Assembly: GCF_016623465.1 (NCBI RefSeq)
Contig: NZ_JAEDAJ010000006.1
Coordinates: 62,001 to 126,000, forward strand
Length of the DNA: 64,000 bases
Origin: Brachybacterium halotolerans
Lineage (GTDB): Bacteria; Actinomycetota; Actinomycetes; Actinomycetales; Dermabacteraceae
Direction of reading: 5' to 3'
This document shows, piece after piece, positions 43,660-52,133 of the stretch. Positions within the stretch are counted from its first letter, which is position 1. Each line of letters begins with the position of its first letter. The position numbers were made by a program, and so were the translations under genes. The notes under the pieces were generated by a model. That model saw only the letters and a list, made by a program, of their open reading frames with translations. It made no database searches and was not told where the DNA came from.

Positions 43660-45351
43660 TCATCCGTGTGCGCGCGCTTCGCGGCGCGTCGTCCGAGATG
43701 CGATGGCCCGGTCCGCGAGCGCGATCCCCACGAGCGCGATCCCTGCGAGCACGGCGAGGCCGACGAGGATCCAGCCGCCCGTCTGCTGGTCCGCGAGGGC
43801 GTCGGCCCGCCAGGTGCGCCCCGTCGCGCCGAAGCGGTCGGAGGCCAGGAGCGTGCTGCCCAGAGCGAGGGCCAGGCCGCTCGCCGCGAGCCCCGCGACG
43901 GGCAGGGCGGCCAGCACGGTGCGCCAGACGCGGAGGCGCGCGCTCGGCCCCGCGGGAAGCGTGGGATCGGCGTCGCTGTCCCCGTCCCGCCGGGCGTCCG
44001 CACCCGGCTCCACGGTCCACCAGGTGAGCGCGCCCAGGACCACCGGGGCCAGGAGCAGCAGCTCGTGCCCGGGGATCGTCGCGAGCGCGGGCCCCAGCAG
44101 CCACGGCGTCGCGTGCACGAGGGCGAGCAGGCCCGTCGGCCCGAGCGCGAGCAGCGGGGCGGTCCAGGGGTCGCGGTGCAGCAGACGGGAGAGACCCCCG
44201 GGTGTGGGCACGGCGCTCGCGAGGAGGGGACCGACGAGCACGAGCAGGAGGCCCTGCTGTAGCAGGTGCGCCGAGCTCAGCACCGGGCCGTAGACGCCGA
44301 GCGGCCCGCAGACGACGAGCACGAGGAGCACGGCGCCGACGACGACGCGCAGCTCGGCCGAGCGCGCGCGCGGGGCTGCCCGGGGCCCCGTGCGCGGGAA
44401 GCGCAGCGCCCACACGAGGGTGAGGGCGAGGGCGATCACCAGGGCGTCGGGCCGCCAGGACGTCAGCAGCGAGACCGGGCTCGGGGCGGGCGGCAGGGCG
44501 TGGCCGGTGAGGTCCGCCGCCGGGCCCGTCGCCGCCGCGCCGCCGAGGAGACCGGGGGCCGGCAGGAGCACGAGCAGGGCGCCGAGGACCACGGCCGCCG
44601 CCATCAGTACCAGCTCGATGCCGGCGAGGCGGACGAACGGACGCCCCGGCCCGTCGGCCCTCCTCTGCACGGCGAGACGCCTCCGCTGCAGCGCGCCGAG
44701 GACGCCGAGCACGAGCAGCAGCATGATCTTCGCGAGCCCCACGAGGCCGAACGCCGTGGTCACGAGATCCAGCGGCGAGCCGAGGCGGGTCAGCAGCGCC
44801 CACAGTCCGCTGAGGGCGAGCACGCACCACGCGAGCAGCGCCAGGTGCGAGAAGCGGACGATGACGGCGGACGGGTCCCTGAGCGGGCCGCGGGCGCGCA
44901 GCAGCAGGATCGCGCCGAGCCCGCCCGCCCACACGGACATCGCGAGCACGTGCACGAGCACCGGCACGGCCTGCCCCGCCTGAGGGAGCAGGAAGCCCTG
45001 ATCGCCGAGCACCCGGATCGAGATCCCCAGGACTGCGACCACTCCCGTGAGCCGGCCGACGGTCCGGGCACGGGCGCCGGTGCCGAGGCCCACTGCGAGC
45101 AGCGTGATGAGCGCGGCGAGGGCGGCGACGAGAGCGGGCAGCAGGCGCGGGGCGGGCGCGAGGACCAGCAGCTGGGTGAGGGTCCAGACGCCGCCGAGCA
45201 CCGCGAGCGGGGTCATCGCGCGGGCGCGGTCCGCGGGCGCGACCAGCAGCAGACCGGCGAGCAGGGAGGCGCCGAGCGCGCCGGCCGCCGCGAGGTCCTC
45301 GATCACCCCCAGGAGGACAGGGAGCACGGCGAGCACAGGGAGGGTGCTCAC
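43660..45351 (-). CDS. CopD - CtaG fusion-type membrane protein (copper handling / cytochrome oxidase assembly)
   Basis: 563 residues from GTG 45351 (GTGA overlap with crcB). Fourteen or so membrane helices. The N-terminal half resembles CopD (VLVHVLAMSVWAGGLGAILLL, RFSHLALLAWCVLALSGLWA); the C-terminal half resembles caa3 oxidase assembly CtaG (SSAHLLQQGLLLVLVGPLLA, SRLLHRDPWTAP, LVHATPWLLG). Conserved His residues in those helices are potential copper ligands. It usually delivers copper across the membrane; here it is coupled to two fluoride-channel-like genes. Confidence 0.85.
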   Translation of the reverse strand: MSTLPVLAVLPVLLGVIEDLAAAGALGASLLAGLLLVAPADRARAMTPLAVLGGVWTLTQLLVLAPAPRLLPALVAALAALITLLAVGLGTGARARTVGRLTGVVAVLGISIRVLGDQGFLLPQAGQAVPVLVHVLAMSVWAGGLGAILLLRARGPLRDPSAVIVRFSHLALLAWCVLALSGLWALLTRLGSPLDLVTTAFGLVGLAKIMLLLVLGVLGALQRRRLAVQRRADGPGRPFVRLAGIELVLMAAAVVLGALLVLLPAPGLLGGAAATGPAADLTGHALPPAPSPVSLLTSWRPDALVIALALTLVWALRFPRTGPRAAPRARSAELRVVVGAVLLVLVVCGPLGVYGPVLSSAHLLQQGLLLVLVGPLLASAVPTPGGLSRLLHRDPWTAPLLALGPTGLLALVHATPWLLGPALATIPGHELLLLAPVVLGALTWWTVEPGADARRDGDSDADPTLPAGPSARLRVWRTVLAALPVAGLAASGLALALGSTLLASDRFGATGRTWRADALADQQTGGWILVGLAVLAGIALVGIALADRAIASRTTRREARAHG

Positions 45352-45785
45352 GCGCCGGCCGAGCCCATGCCCTGGGTGACGAGCACGCCGAGCCAGAGCG
45401 CGGCCATCCCGAGCGCCGCGGTCACCAGCAGGTAGCCGACGGAGATCACCGGGGTGCCGCGCCGGGCGAGCTGGACGGCGTCGAGGGCGGCGCCCGCGAG
45501 GGTGGAGAGTCCGCCGCACACGCCCGCTCCGAGCAGCAGGAACAGGTAGCGCACGGCGCCCGTCGGCTCCGCGCCGATCCGGGTGACGACGATGCCCAGC
45601 AGGAAGCACGCGACGACGTTCGCGATCATCGTCGGCCACGGCACGACCTCGAGCAGGATCGAGGGGCTCTCGCGCCGATCGAGGGCGCGCGAGAAGCTCT
45701 CGCGCACGGCCCAGCGCGCGGCCGCGCCGATGCCGCATCCGGCGCCGACGACGAGCACGGAGAGGATGCCCAGCAGGATCGTCAT
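45348..45785 (-). CDS. crcB: CrcB/Fluc-like membrane protein 2
   Basis: 145 residues from ATG 45785 (ATGA overlap). Four membrane helices. GAAARWAVRESF and PWPTMIANVVACFLLGIV keep the Gly/Arg and Asn signatures of Fluc fluoride channels. The pore segment reads GVCGGLSTLAGAALD where typical channels have GGxTTFSTF, so two phenylalanine-box positions differ. Probably pairs with the larger CrcB-like protein in a heterodimer. Confidence 0.85.
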   Translation of the reverse strand: MTILLGILSVLVVGAGCGIGAAARWAVRESFSRALDRRESPSILLEVVPWPTMIANVVACFLLGIVVTRIGAEPTGAVRYLFLLLGAGVCGGLSTLAGAALDAVQLARRGTPVISVGYLLVTAALGMAALWLGVLVTQGMGSAGA

Positions 45786-46708
45786 CGTCCCTCCCCTTCG
45801 CTCGGGCGTTCCATCGGGCGGCGGATCGAGGGGCGCTCCGACGCTGGGGCATCGGGATGGGGCGACGGCGAGGACGGCCGCGGGCTCGGGGCCGCGGGCG
45901 TCGCGGAGGAGAGCGTCGTGTGCACCTCGGCGTCGCCCGGGGCGTCGAGGGAGGGCACGGGGGCCGGGGCGTCCGACGCGTCGGGCTCGGGCGTCAGGGC
46001 CTCGGCGCCGCCTCCCTCGGGATCAGCGCCCTCGGGGTCGGCGTCGGCTCCTGCTCTCATTCCCGAGGCGGCGCCGGAGGCGGTGCCGGCGCGCACACGG
46101 GAGAAGCGGCGGGAACGGGCGGGGAGATCGCATCGTGGGACGCGGCCCCCGGCGAAGGGGTGCGTGCCGAGCCGGATCCCACGGCGGTGCAGCAGGCCCG
46201 CGAGGCCCAGCCCGAGCAGCACCCCGCAGATCGCGCCGAACAGGGTGATCGCCCCGTAGACGAACGCGAGCGCCGGGAAGTCGGCGCCGATCATCGCGGA
46301 GCCCTCGAGCACCACTCCGGAGTAGATGGTGAACCCCTCGAGGAAGCCGATGCCCAGCAGCGGGCGCATCCAGCGCGGCGCATCGGGCTGGCGCTCGAGC
46401 AGGCCCGTGAGGATGCCGAGGCCCACGCACCCCAGCACGTTCACCAGCAGCGTCGAGCGCGGCACCTCGATGAGGGTGGGCGTCTGGATCGTGGGCATGA
46501 GCAGTGTGAGGAGTTCGCGCAGCACTCCCCCCGCGACGCCGCCGCAGGCCACGAGCAGCATCGTGCGCTGCCAGGACAGCGGAGGAAGGCCGGGGCCCGA
46601 GGTGAGGGTCTCGGCGTCCTCCTCCTCGGCGGTGACGCTGACGGCCTCCATCTCGACGGTGCGCATGCGCGGATCGTCGCGGCGGCGCGGTGCGGGAGGC
46701 GTGGTCAC
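45782..46708 (-). CDS. crcB: CrcB/Fluc-like membrane protein 1 with long C-terminal tail
   Basis: 308 residues, GTG/ATG start at 46708. An acidic N-terminal 40 residues, then four membrane helices (CGGVAGGVLRELLTLLM, RSTLLVNVLGCVGLGILTG, LLGIGFLEGFTIYSGVVLE, VYGAITLFGAICGVLLGLG), then a Ser/Pro/Ala-rich cytosolic tail of about 130 residues that is not part of the family. Asn and Arg of the channel are kept, but the pore reads FTIYSG instead of TTFSTF. First gene of a coupled three-gene operon. Confidence 0.82.
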   Translation of the reverse strand: MTTPPAPRRRDDPRMRTVEMEAVSVTAEEEDAETLTSGPGLPPLSWQRTMLLVACGGVAGGVLRELLTLLMPTIQTPTLIEVPRSTLLVNVLGCVGLGILTGLLERQPDAPRWMRPLLGIGFLEGFTIYSGVVLEGSAMIGADFPALAFVYGAITLFGAICGVLLGLGLAGLLHRRGIRLGTHPFAGGRVPRCDLPARSRRFSRVRAGTASGAASGMRAGADADPEGADPEGGGAEALTPEPDASDAPAPVPSLDAPGDAEVHTTLSSATPAAPSPRPSSPSPHPDAPASERPSIRRPMERPSEGEGR

Positions 46709-46787
46709 CGCACCAGGGTACCGAGGAGGAGGCGGGCGGACCTGCGCGCGCCGTGGACGGTCACCACGGCGGCGCGGGCGCGGGGGC

Positions 46788-48332
46788 TCAGCCCCACACG
46801 AGGCCCAGCTGGGGCTGCTCGAGCACGGCGGAGACGTCGCGCAGCAGCTCCGAGCCGAGCGCGCCGTCGATGAGGCGGTGGTCGAAGCTCAGGGCGAGCT
46901 GGGTGACCTCGCGGATCTCGATCTTCCCGTCGACCGCCCAGGGCTTCTGCTTGACCGCGCCCATGCCCAGGATCACGGACTCGCCGGGGTTCAGGATCGG
47001 GGTGCCCGAGTCGATGCCGAAGACGCCGAAGTTCGTCACCGTGATGGTGCCGTTGCGCGTCGCCGACAGCGGCGTGGAGCCGGAGCGCGCGGTCTTGGCG
47101 AGGTCGTTGATGCCCTCGGCGAGCTCCTTGAGGGTGAGCAGGTGGGCGTCCTTGATGTTGGGCACGATGAGGCCGCGCGGGGTGGCCGCGGCGATGCCCA
47201 GGTTCACGAAGTGCTTGTAGACGATCTCCTGCGCGCTCTCGTCCCAGGAGGCGTTGACCTCGGGATTCCTGCGGATCGCGACGAGCAGCGCCTTCGCGAC
47301 GATCGCGAGCGGGGAGATCTTGACGTCGGCCCATTCGCGGGAGGCGCGCAGCGAGCGCACCAGGTCCATGGTGGCGGTCATGTCGACCTCGTTGAACACC
47401 GTCACGTGCGGGGCGGTGAAGGCGCTCGAGACCATCGCCTCGGCGGTGCGCTTGCGCACCGAGCGGATCGGCACCCGCGTGGTCCGGTCGTCGCTGGTCA
47501 CACCCGAGAACGACTGCTGGTTCATGGACTGGCTGGTCGCCGACTTCATGGTGCCGTGCAGGGAGGCGGGCGCCTGCGGGGACTCGTCGGGGAAGTAGTC
47601 GCCGTCACCGGGCATCTCGTCGCCGATCGCTCGCTGCTGCGCGGCGAGCACGTCCTCGCGGGTGACGGTCCCGCCGGGGCCCGTCGCGAAGACGTCGGCG
47701 AGCGCGATCCCGAGATCGCGGGCGAGCTTGCGCACGGGCGGCTTGGCGAGGATGCGGTCGATCGGGACCTGCTGGTCCTCGCCCTCCTGCGCGGCGGCGC
47801 GGCGCCGACGGCGGGCGCTGCTGTGTCGTGCCCCGTAGCCCACGAGGTTCTTGGGCTGCTCATCCTCGGCCGCCGGGGCGGCGGATTCGGCGGGGGCGGC
47901 GGATTCGGCGGGGGCGGTGGATTCGGCGGGGGCGGTGGATGCGGCGGACGGGGCGGCGTCGACGGGCGCGGCGGTCTCGCCGGTCGCCTCCTGCGCCTGG
48001 GCGGCGAGCTCCTCGGCCGACGGGTCGGGCGCCGGGGCGGCGTCGGCGGGCGCGGGCGCGGGCGCGGGCGCGGGGCTCGCGCCGTCGGCATCGGTGTCGA
48101 CCTCGATGAGCGGGGCGCCCACCTGCACCTCGTCGCCCACGGCGACGAGCACCCGGGTGACGCGGCCGGCGATGTGGCTGGGCAGCTCGACGGCGGACTT
48201 CGCGGTCTCGACCTCGATGACGGGATCGTTGATGGCGACGGTGTCGCCCACGCCCACCTTGATGTCGAGGATCTCGGCCTCGGTGAGTCCTTCGCCGGGG
48301 TCGGTGAGGGTGATCATGACGAGGGTGCTCAT
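46788..48332 (-). CDS. Dihydrolipoamide acyltransferase (E2) of a 2-oxoacid dehydrogenase
   Basis: 514 residues, ATG 48332 with GGAAGGA upstream. Lipoyl domain at residues 1-80 with lipoyl Lys in VETAKSAVELPSHIAGRV; Ala/Pro/Ser linker with repeats at about 90-160; subunit-binding domain KPPVRKLARDLGIALADVFA; catalytic domain ending LSFDHRLIDGALGSELL with the His-x3-Asp-Gly site. Single lipoyl domain and E1-alpha/beta partners fit a branched-chain or pyruvate complex of the heterotetrameric-E1 type. No E3 gene is nearby. Confidence 0.93.
   Translation of the reverse strand: MSTLVMITLTDPGEGLTEAEILDIKVGVGDTVAINDPVIEVETAKSAVELPSHIAGRVTRVLVAVGDEVQVGAPLIEVDTDADGASPAPAPAPAPADAAPAPDPSAEELAAQAQEATGETAAPVDAAPSAASTAPAESTAPAESAAPAESAAPAAEDEQPKNLVGYGARHSSARRRRRAAAQEGEDQQVPIDRILAKPPVRKLARDLGIALADVFATGPGGTVTREDVLAAQQRAIGDEMPGDGDYFPDESPQAPASLHGTMKSATSQSMNQQSFSGVTSDDRTTRVPIRSVRKRTAEAMVSSAFTAPHVTVFNEVDMTATMDLVRSLRASREWADVKISPLAIVAKALLVAIRRNPEVNASWDESAQEIVYKHFVNLGIAAATPRGLIVPNIKDAHLLTLKELAEGINDLAKTARSGSTPLSATRNGTITVTNFGVFGIDSGTPILNPGESVILGMGAVKQKPWAVDGKIEIREVTQLALSFDHRLIDGALGSELLRDVSAVLEQPQLGLVWG
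47881..47934. repeat. 18-bp tandem repeat in E2 linker
   Basis: Three units of G(C/T)GGATTCGGCGGGGGCG at 47881, 47899 and 47917, with a partial fourth. Encodes the Pro-Ala-Glu-Ser-(Ala/Thr)-Ala hinge repeats; likely variable between strains. Confidence 0.75.
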
Positions 48333-48420
48333 CGTCGGGTCCTTCCGTTCTCGCCGCTGTCGGGGCGCTGGTCAGTGGGCGAAGGGAACATCGCAGGGAG
48401 GCGGACGCCGTGGGGCGCCG

Positions 48421-49404
48421 TCAGTATGCGAGCGATCGGTCGACGGCGTCGAGCACGCGGTCGAGGTCGGGCAGGTACGCCTCCTCCATCCGCGCCGGCG
48501 GATAGGGCGTGTGATAGCCGCCCACGCGCAGCACGGGCGCCTCGAGGTGGAAGAAGCACTGCTCGGAGACGCGGGCGGCGACCTCGCCGCCGATGGCGCC
48601 GAAGACGGGGGCCTCGTGGACGATCACCAGGCGGCCGGTGCGCTTCACCGACTCGACGACCGTGGGGACGTCGAAGGGCGAGATCGAGCGGGCGTCGATC
48701 ACCTCGAGGTCCAGGCCGTCCTCGGTCGCGGCCTCGGCGGCCTCGCGGGCCACGGAGACGGACGGTCCCCAGGCCAGCAGCGTCGCGTCGGTCCCGGGAC
48801 GCACGATCTGCGCGCTGTGCATGCCGGTAGCGGGGCGCACGTCCGTGTCGACGTCGCCCTTGATCCAGTACTGCTTCTTCGGCTCGAAGACGATCACCGG
48901 GTCGTCGGACTCGATGGCCTCGCGGGTCATCCAGTACGCGTCCTGCGCGTTCGACGGGGTGACGATGCGCAGACCCGCGGTGTGGGCGAACAGCGCCTCG
49001 GGGCTCTCCGAGTGGTGCTCGACCGCGCCGATGCCGCCGCCGTAGGGGATGCGGATGACCATCGGCACCCGCACCTGCCCGCGGGTGCGGTAGTGCATCT
49101 TCGCGAGCTGCGTGGTGATCTGGTTGAAGGCGGGGAAGACGAAGCCGTCGAACTGGATCTCGGCGACGGGCCGGTAGCCGCGGTAGCACAGGCCGATGCC
49201 GGTGCCCACGATGCCCGCCTCGCCCAGCGGGGTGTCCACGACGCGGTCGCCGCCGAACTCGGCGTGGAGACCGTCGGTGACGCGGAAGACGCCGCCGAGC
49301 AGCCCGATGTCCTCGCCCATCAGCATGACCTTCTCGTCGGCCCGCATGGCGTCGCGCAGGCCCGCGGTGATCGCCTTCGCGATCGGAAGCTTCACGGTGC
49401 TCAT
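48421..49404 (-). CDS. 2-oxoacid dehydrogenase E1 component, beta subunit
   Basis: 327 residues from ATG 49404 (ATGA overlap with E1-alpha). Transketolase pyrimidine domain: KAITAGLRDAMRADEKVMLMGEDIGLLGGVFRVT with the ThDP-activating Glu, TPLGEAGIVGTGIG, IPYGGGIGAVEHHSESPEALF, then C-terminal domain with VIDARSISPFDVPTVVESV and GYHTPYPPARMEEAYLPD. Together with E1-alpha it decarboxylates pyruvate or branched-chain 2-oxoacids and acylates the E2 lipoyl group. Confidence 0.94.
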   Translation of the reverse strand: MSTVKLPIAKAITAGLRDAMRADEKVMLMGEDIGLLGGVFRVTDGLHAEFGGDRVVDTPLGEAGIVGTGIGLCYRGYRPVAEIQFDGFVFPAFNQITTQLAKMHYRTRGQVRVPMVIRIPYGGGIGAVEHHSESPEALFAHTAGLRIVTPSNAQDAYWMTREAIESDDPVIVFEPKKQYWIKGDVDTDVRPATGMHSAQIVRPGTDATLLAWGPSVSVAREAAEAATEDGLDLEVIDARSISPFDVPTVVESVKRTGRLVIVHEAPVFGAIGGEVAARVSEQCFFHLEAPVLRVGGYHTPYPPARMEEAYLPDLDRVLDAVDRSLAY

Positions 49405-50609
49405 CGACGGCCCTCCTCGGCGGCGGTGGAGTCAGCAGCGGCGGAGTCGGCGGCGGACCCCGCATCGGCCTGGTCGCCGGCGTCCTCGAACTGGGAGCGG
49501 TAGCGCTCGAACTCCGCGCGCTCGGCCTCGACCAGCGGGTGCGGATCGGCATAGACGTGGCTGAAGATCTCGATCGGGTCGGGATCGGCCATCGCGTGGA
49601 TCTCGTGGTGCAGGGCCATCGCCAGATCGTGGCCCTCCTCCTCGCAGTGGCCGATGAACTCCTCGTCGATCTCGTCCTGGGTCTCGAGGTAGCGGCGCAG
49701 GCGGTCGATGGGGTCCTTGGCCGCCCACTCCTCCTCCTCGGCGCGGGCGCGGTAGCGCGTGGGGTCGTCGCTCGTGGTGTGCGCCGCCATCCGGTAGGTG
49801 ACGGCCTCGATGTAGCTCGGCCCCTCGCCCTCACGGGCGGCGTCGAGTGCGAGGCGCACGGCGCCGTAGACGGCGAGCACGTCGTTGCCGTCGATGCGGA
49901 CGCTGGGGATCCCCCAACCGCGCGAGCGCTGGGCGAGCGGCACCCGGGACTGCACCGTGGTGGGCACGGAGATCGCCCACTGGTTGTTCTGCGTGAAGAA
50001 GACCGTCGGCGCCTGGAAGGAGGCGGCGAAGGTGAAGCCCTCGCTGACCTCGCCCTCCGAGGAGCTGCCGTCGCCGAACAGGGTGAGCACCGCGGTGTCG
50101 GACTCGAGGTCGCCGGTGCCCACGAGGCCGTCGCGCTGCAGGCCCATCGCGTAGCCGACGGCCTGCGGGACCTGCGCGCCGAGCACGAGCATGTAGGGGT
50201 GGGTGCGCAGCTCGTAGGGGTCGTAGCTGCCGTGGGCGATGCCGCGCCACACGTCCAGCAGGCGCCAGGGCTCGATGCCACGCGCCCAGGCGATGCCGTG
50301 CTCGCGGTACGTGGGCACCAGGTAGTCCTGGGTGCGGGCCGCATGGCCGGCACCGATCTGTGCGGCCTCCTGCCCCAGGGCGCTCGCCCACAGGCCCAGC
50401 TGCCCCTGGCGCTGCAGGGAGGTGGCCTCGAGGTCCGCGGCGCGGATCATCACCATGTCGCGGTAGTAGCGGCGCAGGTCCTCGCCCGTGAGGTGGGCGA
50501 CGGCGGCGTCGAGCTCCTCGTGAGGTGTGCGGGTGCCGTCCGGCGCGACGAGCTGGATCAGGGGCTCGTCGTCGGCGTGCTCGGGAATTGTCGTGCGGAA
50601 GACGCTCAC
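49401..50609 (-). CDS. 2-oxoacid dehydrogenase E1 component, alpha subunit
   Basis: 402 residues from GTG 50609, apparently leaderless. ThDP motif LFGDGSSSEGEVSEGFTFAA ending at the QNNQWAISVP Asn, phosphorylation-loop-like segment YRMAAHTTSDDPTRYR, and GQLGLWASALGQEAAQIG at the N-terminus. Heterotetrameric E1 of the pyruvate/branched-chain class; YREHGIAWARGI and HTTSDDPT fit branched-chain more than acetoin enzymes, but the choice is not firm. A C-terminal Ala/Asp/Ser repeat tail is extra. Confidence 0.93.
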   Translation of the reverse strand: MSVFRTTIPEHADDEPLIQLVAPDGTRTPHEELDAAVAHLTGEDLRRYYRDMVMIRAADLEATSLQRQGQLGLWASALGQEAAQIGAGHAARTQDYLVPTYREHGIAWARGIEPWRLLDVWRGIAHGSYDPYELRTHPYMLVLGAQVPQAVGYAMGLQRDGLVGTGDLESDTAVLTLFGDGSSSEGEVSEGFTFAASFQAPTVFFTQNNQWAISVPTTVQSRVPLAQRSRGWGIPSVRIDGNDVLAVYGAVRLALDAAREGEGPSYIEAVTYRMAAHTTSDDPTRYRARAEEEEWAAKDPIDRLRRYLETQDEIDEEFIGHCEEEGHDLAMALHHEIHAMADPDPIEIFSHVYADPHPLVEAERAEFERYRSQFEDAGDQADAGSAADSAAADSTAAEEGRR

Positions 50610-50616
50610 GGGGACG

Positions 50617-50645
50617 AGGTTAACCTACGGAGCCGTAAGTTCCAA
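50617..50645 (-). promoter_or_regulatory. Leaderless promoter of the E1/E2 operon with operator in the spacer
   Basis: Leftward TTGGAA (50645-50640), 17-bp spacer, TAACCT (50622-50617), seven bases, GTG 50609. Inverted repeat AACCTACGG (50622-50630) AG CCGTAAGTT (50633-50641), one mismatch in 9-bp arms, fills the spacer exactly: a classic repressor site of TetR type. Confidence 0.65.
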
Positions 50646-50688
50646 CGGAATCGCCGTGAGCGGGTCGCCACCCGGGCGGCCGGTCGCG

Positions 50689-52071
50689 TCAGTCCCAGGT
50701 CACCGGGCGCTTGTCATCGGCGAGGTCGACCGAGGGCCTGCCCAGGTTCCCGCCGTAGAGCAGGTCGCAGGTGCCCTTCTGACCGCCCTTGCTGCACTCC
50801 ATCGTGGTGTCCACGCCGCCGATGGAGTCCTTGGCGGTCACGTAGGTGACCTCGTCGTACCCGGGCTCGGCAGTGAGCTTGTCGAGCTTGCGCTCGGTGG
50901 ACCCCGGAAGGGAGCGCTTGACCGTCTTGTCCTTGGCCTTCCAGCCGTCGGAGGACGTGCCCTGGATCTTCTGGAGGCCGCAGCCGGCCTTGAGCGTGTT
51001 CTGCTCCACGCACTTGTCGACCGACTTCTTGACGGCCTCGCGGAAGGCCTTCTGGCCGTCGTCCGTGAGCTTCGCCTTGGGCCAGTCCGGGTAGTCGTCG
51101 CCCAGTCCGTAGACGAGGGTCGCCTCCCCGTCGAGGCCGAACAGCTTCTCGTCCATGCCCACGGTGTAGGAGCCCGGCAGCGCCGAGTACTCCGTGCCGG
51201 GCTTCACCTCGGCATCGTTGACCGTGAGGCTCAGGCCTGAGAAGCCCTCGGGCACGTCCATGTACGACTCGAGACCGGTGACCACCTCGTAGGTGCCGTC
51301 GTCGTCGTAGTCCTGCATCGAGATCTCGCCGCTCGCGGGCTTGCCGCCCACCGTGTAGTCGACCGTCACCTTCCCCGAGAGCGACGACATCTGGGGCTCG
51401 CCGATGGTCACGTCGGCGACCGGGGCCTCCTTGAGCGCCTTCGCGTAGGCGTCCTCCTCGAGGGTCTCCTGGTTCGAGTGGTCCTGGGCCTGGATGACCT
51501 CGAGCGCGGGCTTGGGATCCCCGTCGACCAGGGAGTCCATGTACTCCTTCCCGAGCGCGCTCACCTGCTCCTCGGGCGATGCGGTCTTCGCGGCTCCCCC
51601 GCCGCCTCCCGCGTCGTCGCGCTTGCCCAGGCCGATGACGACCGCGATCACCACCACGAGCACGATCACGAGCAGGAAGGCGACGGCGGCGATGACCAGC
51701 CCGATGATCAGTCCCGTACGGCTCTTCCGGGGCGGCTGGTTCGGGTCGCCGGGACCGCCCGATCCGCCGAATCCTCCCGGCCCGCCGGGCTGCCCTGGTC
51801 CTCCGGGGCCCGACCCGCCGTACGGGGCGCCCGCGCCGCTCGCCCCGGCGGCGCCCTGCGCGCCCGGGTACTGGGGCGCCGGGGAGCTCGGGCCCGACGG
51901 CCACGAGGCGGAGGACTGCGGCGAGCCGCCCTGGTTCTGCACGAAGTCCTGGCTCTGCGCACTCCCCTGCCCCGCGGCAGAAGGGTACTGCTGCCGCCAG
52001 GGCGAGGCCTCCTCCTGTCCGCCCTGGTGCGGCTGGCCGTTCTGCGGGCCCTCGGGCATCGGTCCGGTCAT
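50689..52071 (-). CDS. Membrane-anchored protein with extracytoplasmic domain, unknown function
   Basis: 460 residues from ATG 52071, GGAGGGGAA upstream. Residues 1-115 are a low-complexity Gly/Pro/Gln/Ser cytosolic tail; one long membrane helix follows (TGLIIGLVIAAVAFLLVIVL, about 118-147); then about 300 residues outside with DUF4878-like start EEQVSALGKEYMDSLVDGD and two conserved Cys pairs near KCVEQNTLKAGCG and TMECSKGGQKGTCD. Architecture is common in actinobacteria, role unknown. Ends 79 bp before the E1-alpha start, so it lies upstream on the same strand. Confidence 0.82.
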   Translation of the reverse strand: MTGPMPEGPQNGQPHQGGQEEASPWRQQYPSAAGQGSAQSQDFVQNQGGSPQSSASWPSGPSSPAPQYPGAQGAAGASGAGAPYGGSGPGGPGQPGGPGGFGGSGGPGDPNQPPRKSRTGLIIGLVIAAVAFLLVIVLVVVIAVVIGLGKRDDAGGGGGAAKTASPEEQVSALGKEYMDSLVDGDPKPALEVIQAQDHSNQETLEEDAYAKALKEAPVADVTIGEPQMSSLSGKVTVDYTVGGKPASGEISMQDYDDDGTYEVVTGLESYMDVPEGFSGLSLTVNDAEVKPGTEYSALPGSYTVGMDEKLFGLDGEATLVYGLGDDYPDWPKAKLTDDGQKAFREAVKKSVDKCVEQNTLKAGCGLQKIQGTSSDGWKAKDKTVKRSLPGSTERKLDKLTAEPGYDEVTYVTAKDSIGGVDTTMECSKGGQKGTCDLLYGGNLGRPSVDLADDKRPVTWD

Positions 52072-52121
52072 GGTCTTCCCCTCCGCCGCTTTCGTGATCC
52101 GCGGCACTCGTCCCCTGAGTC

Positions 52122-52127
52122 TAGGCT
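52122..52127 (+). promoter_or_regulatory. -10 element for leaderless spermidine-synthase-like gene
   Basis: TAGGCT, then six bases, then GTG 52134; no ribosome site, no clear -35. Confidence 0.6.
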
Positions 52128-52133
52128 GAAAGC

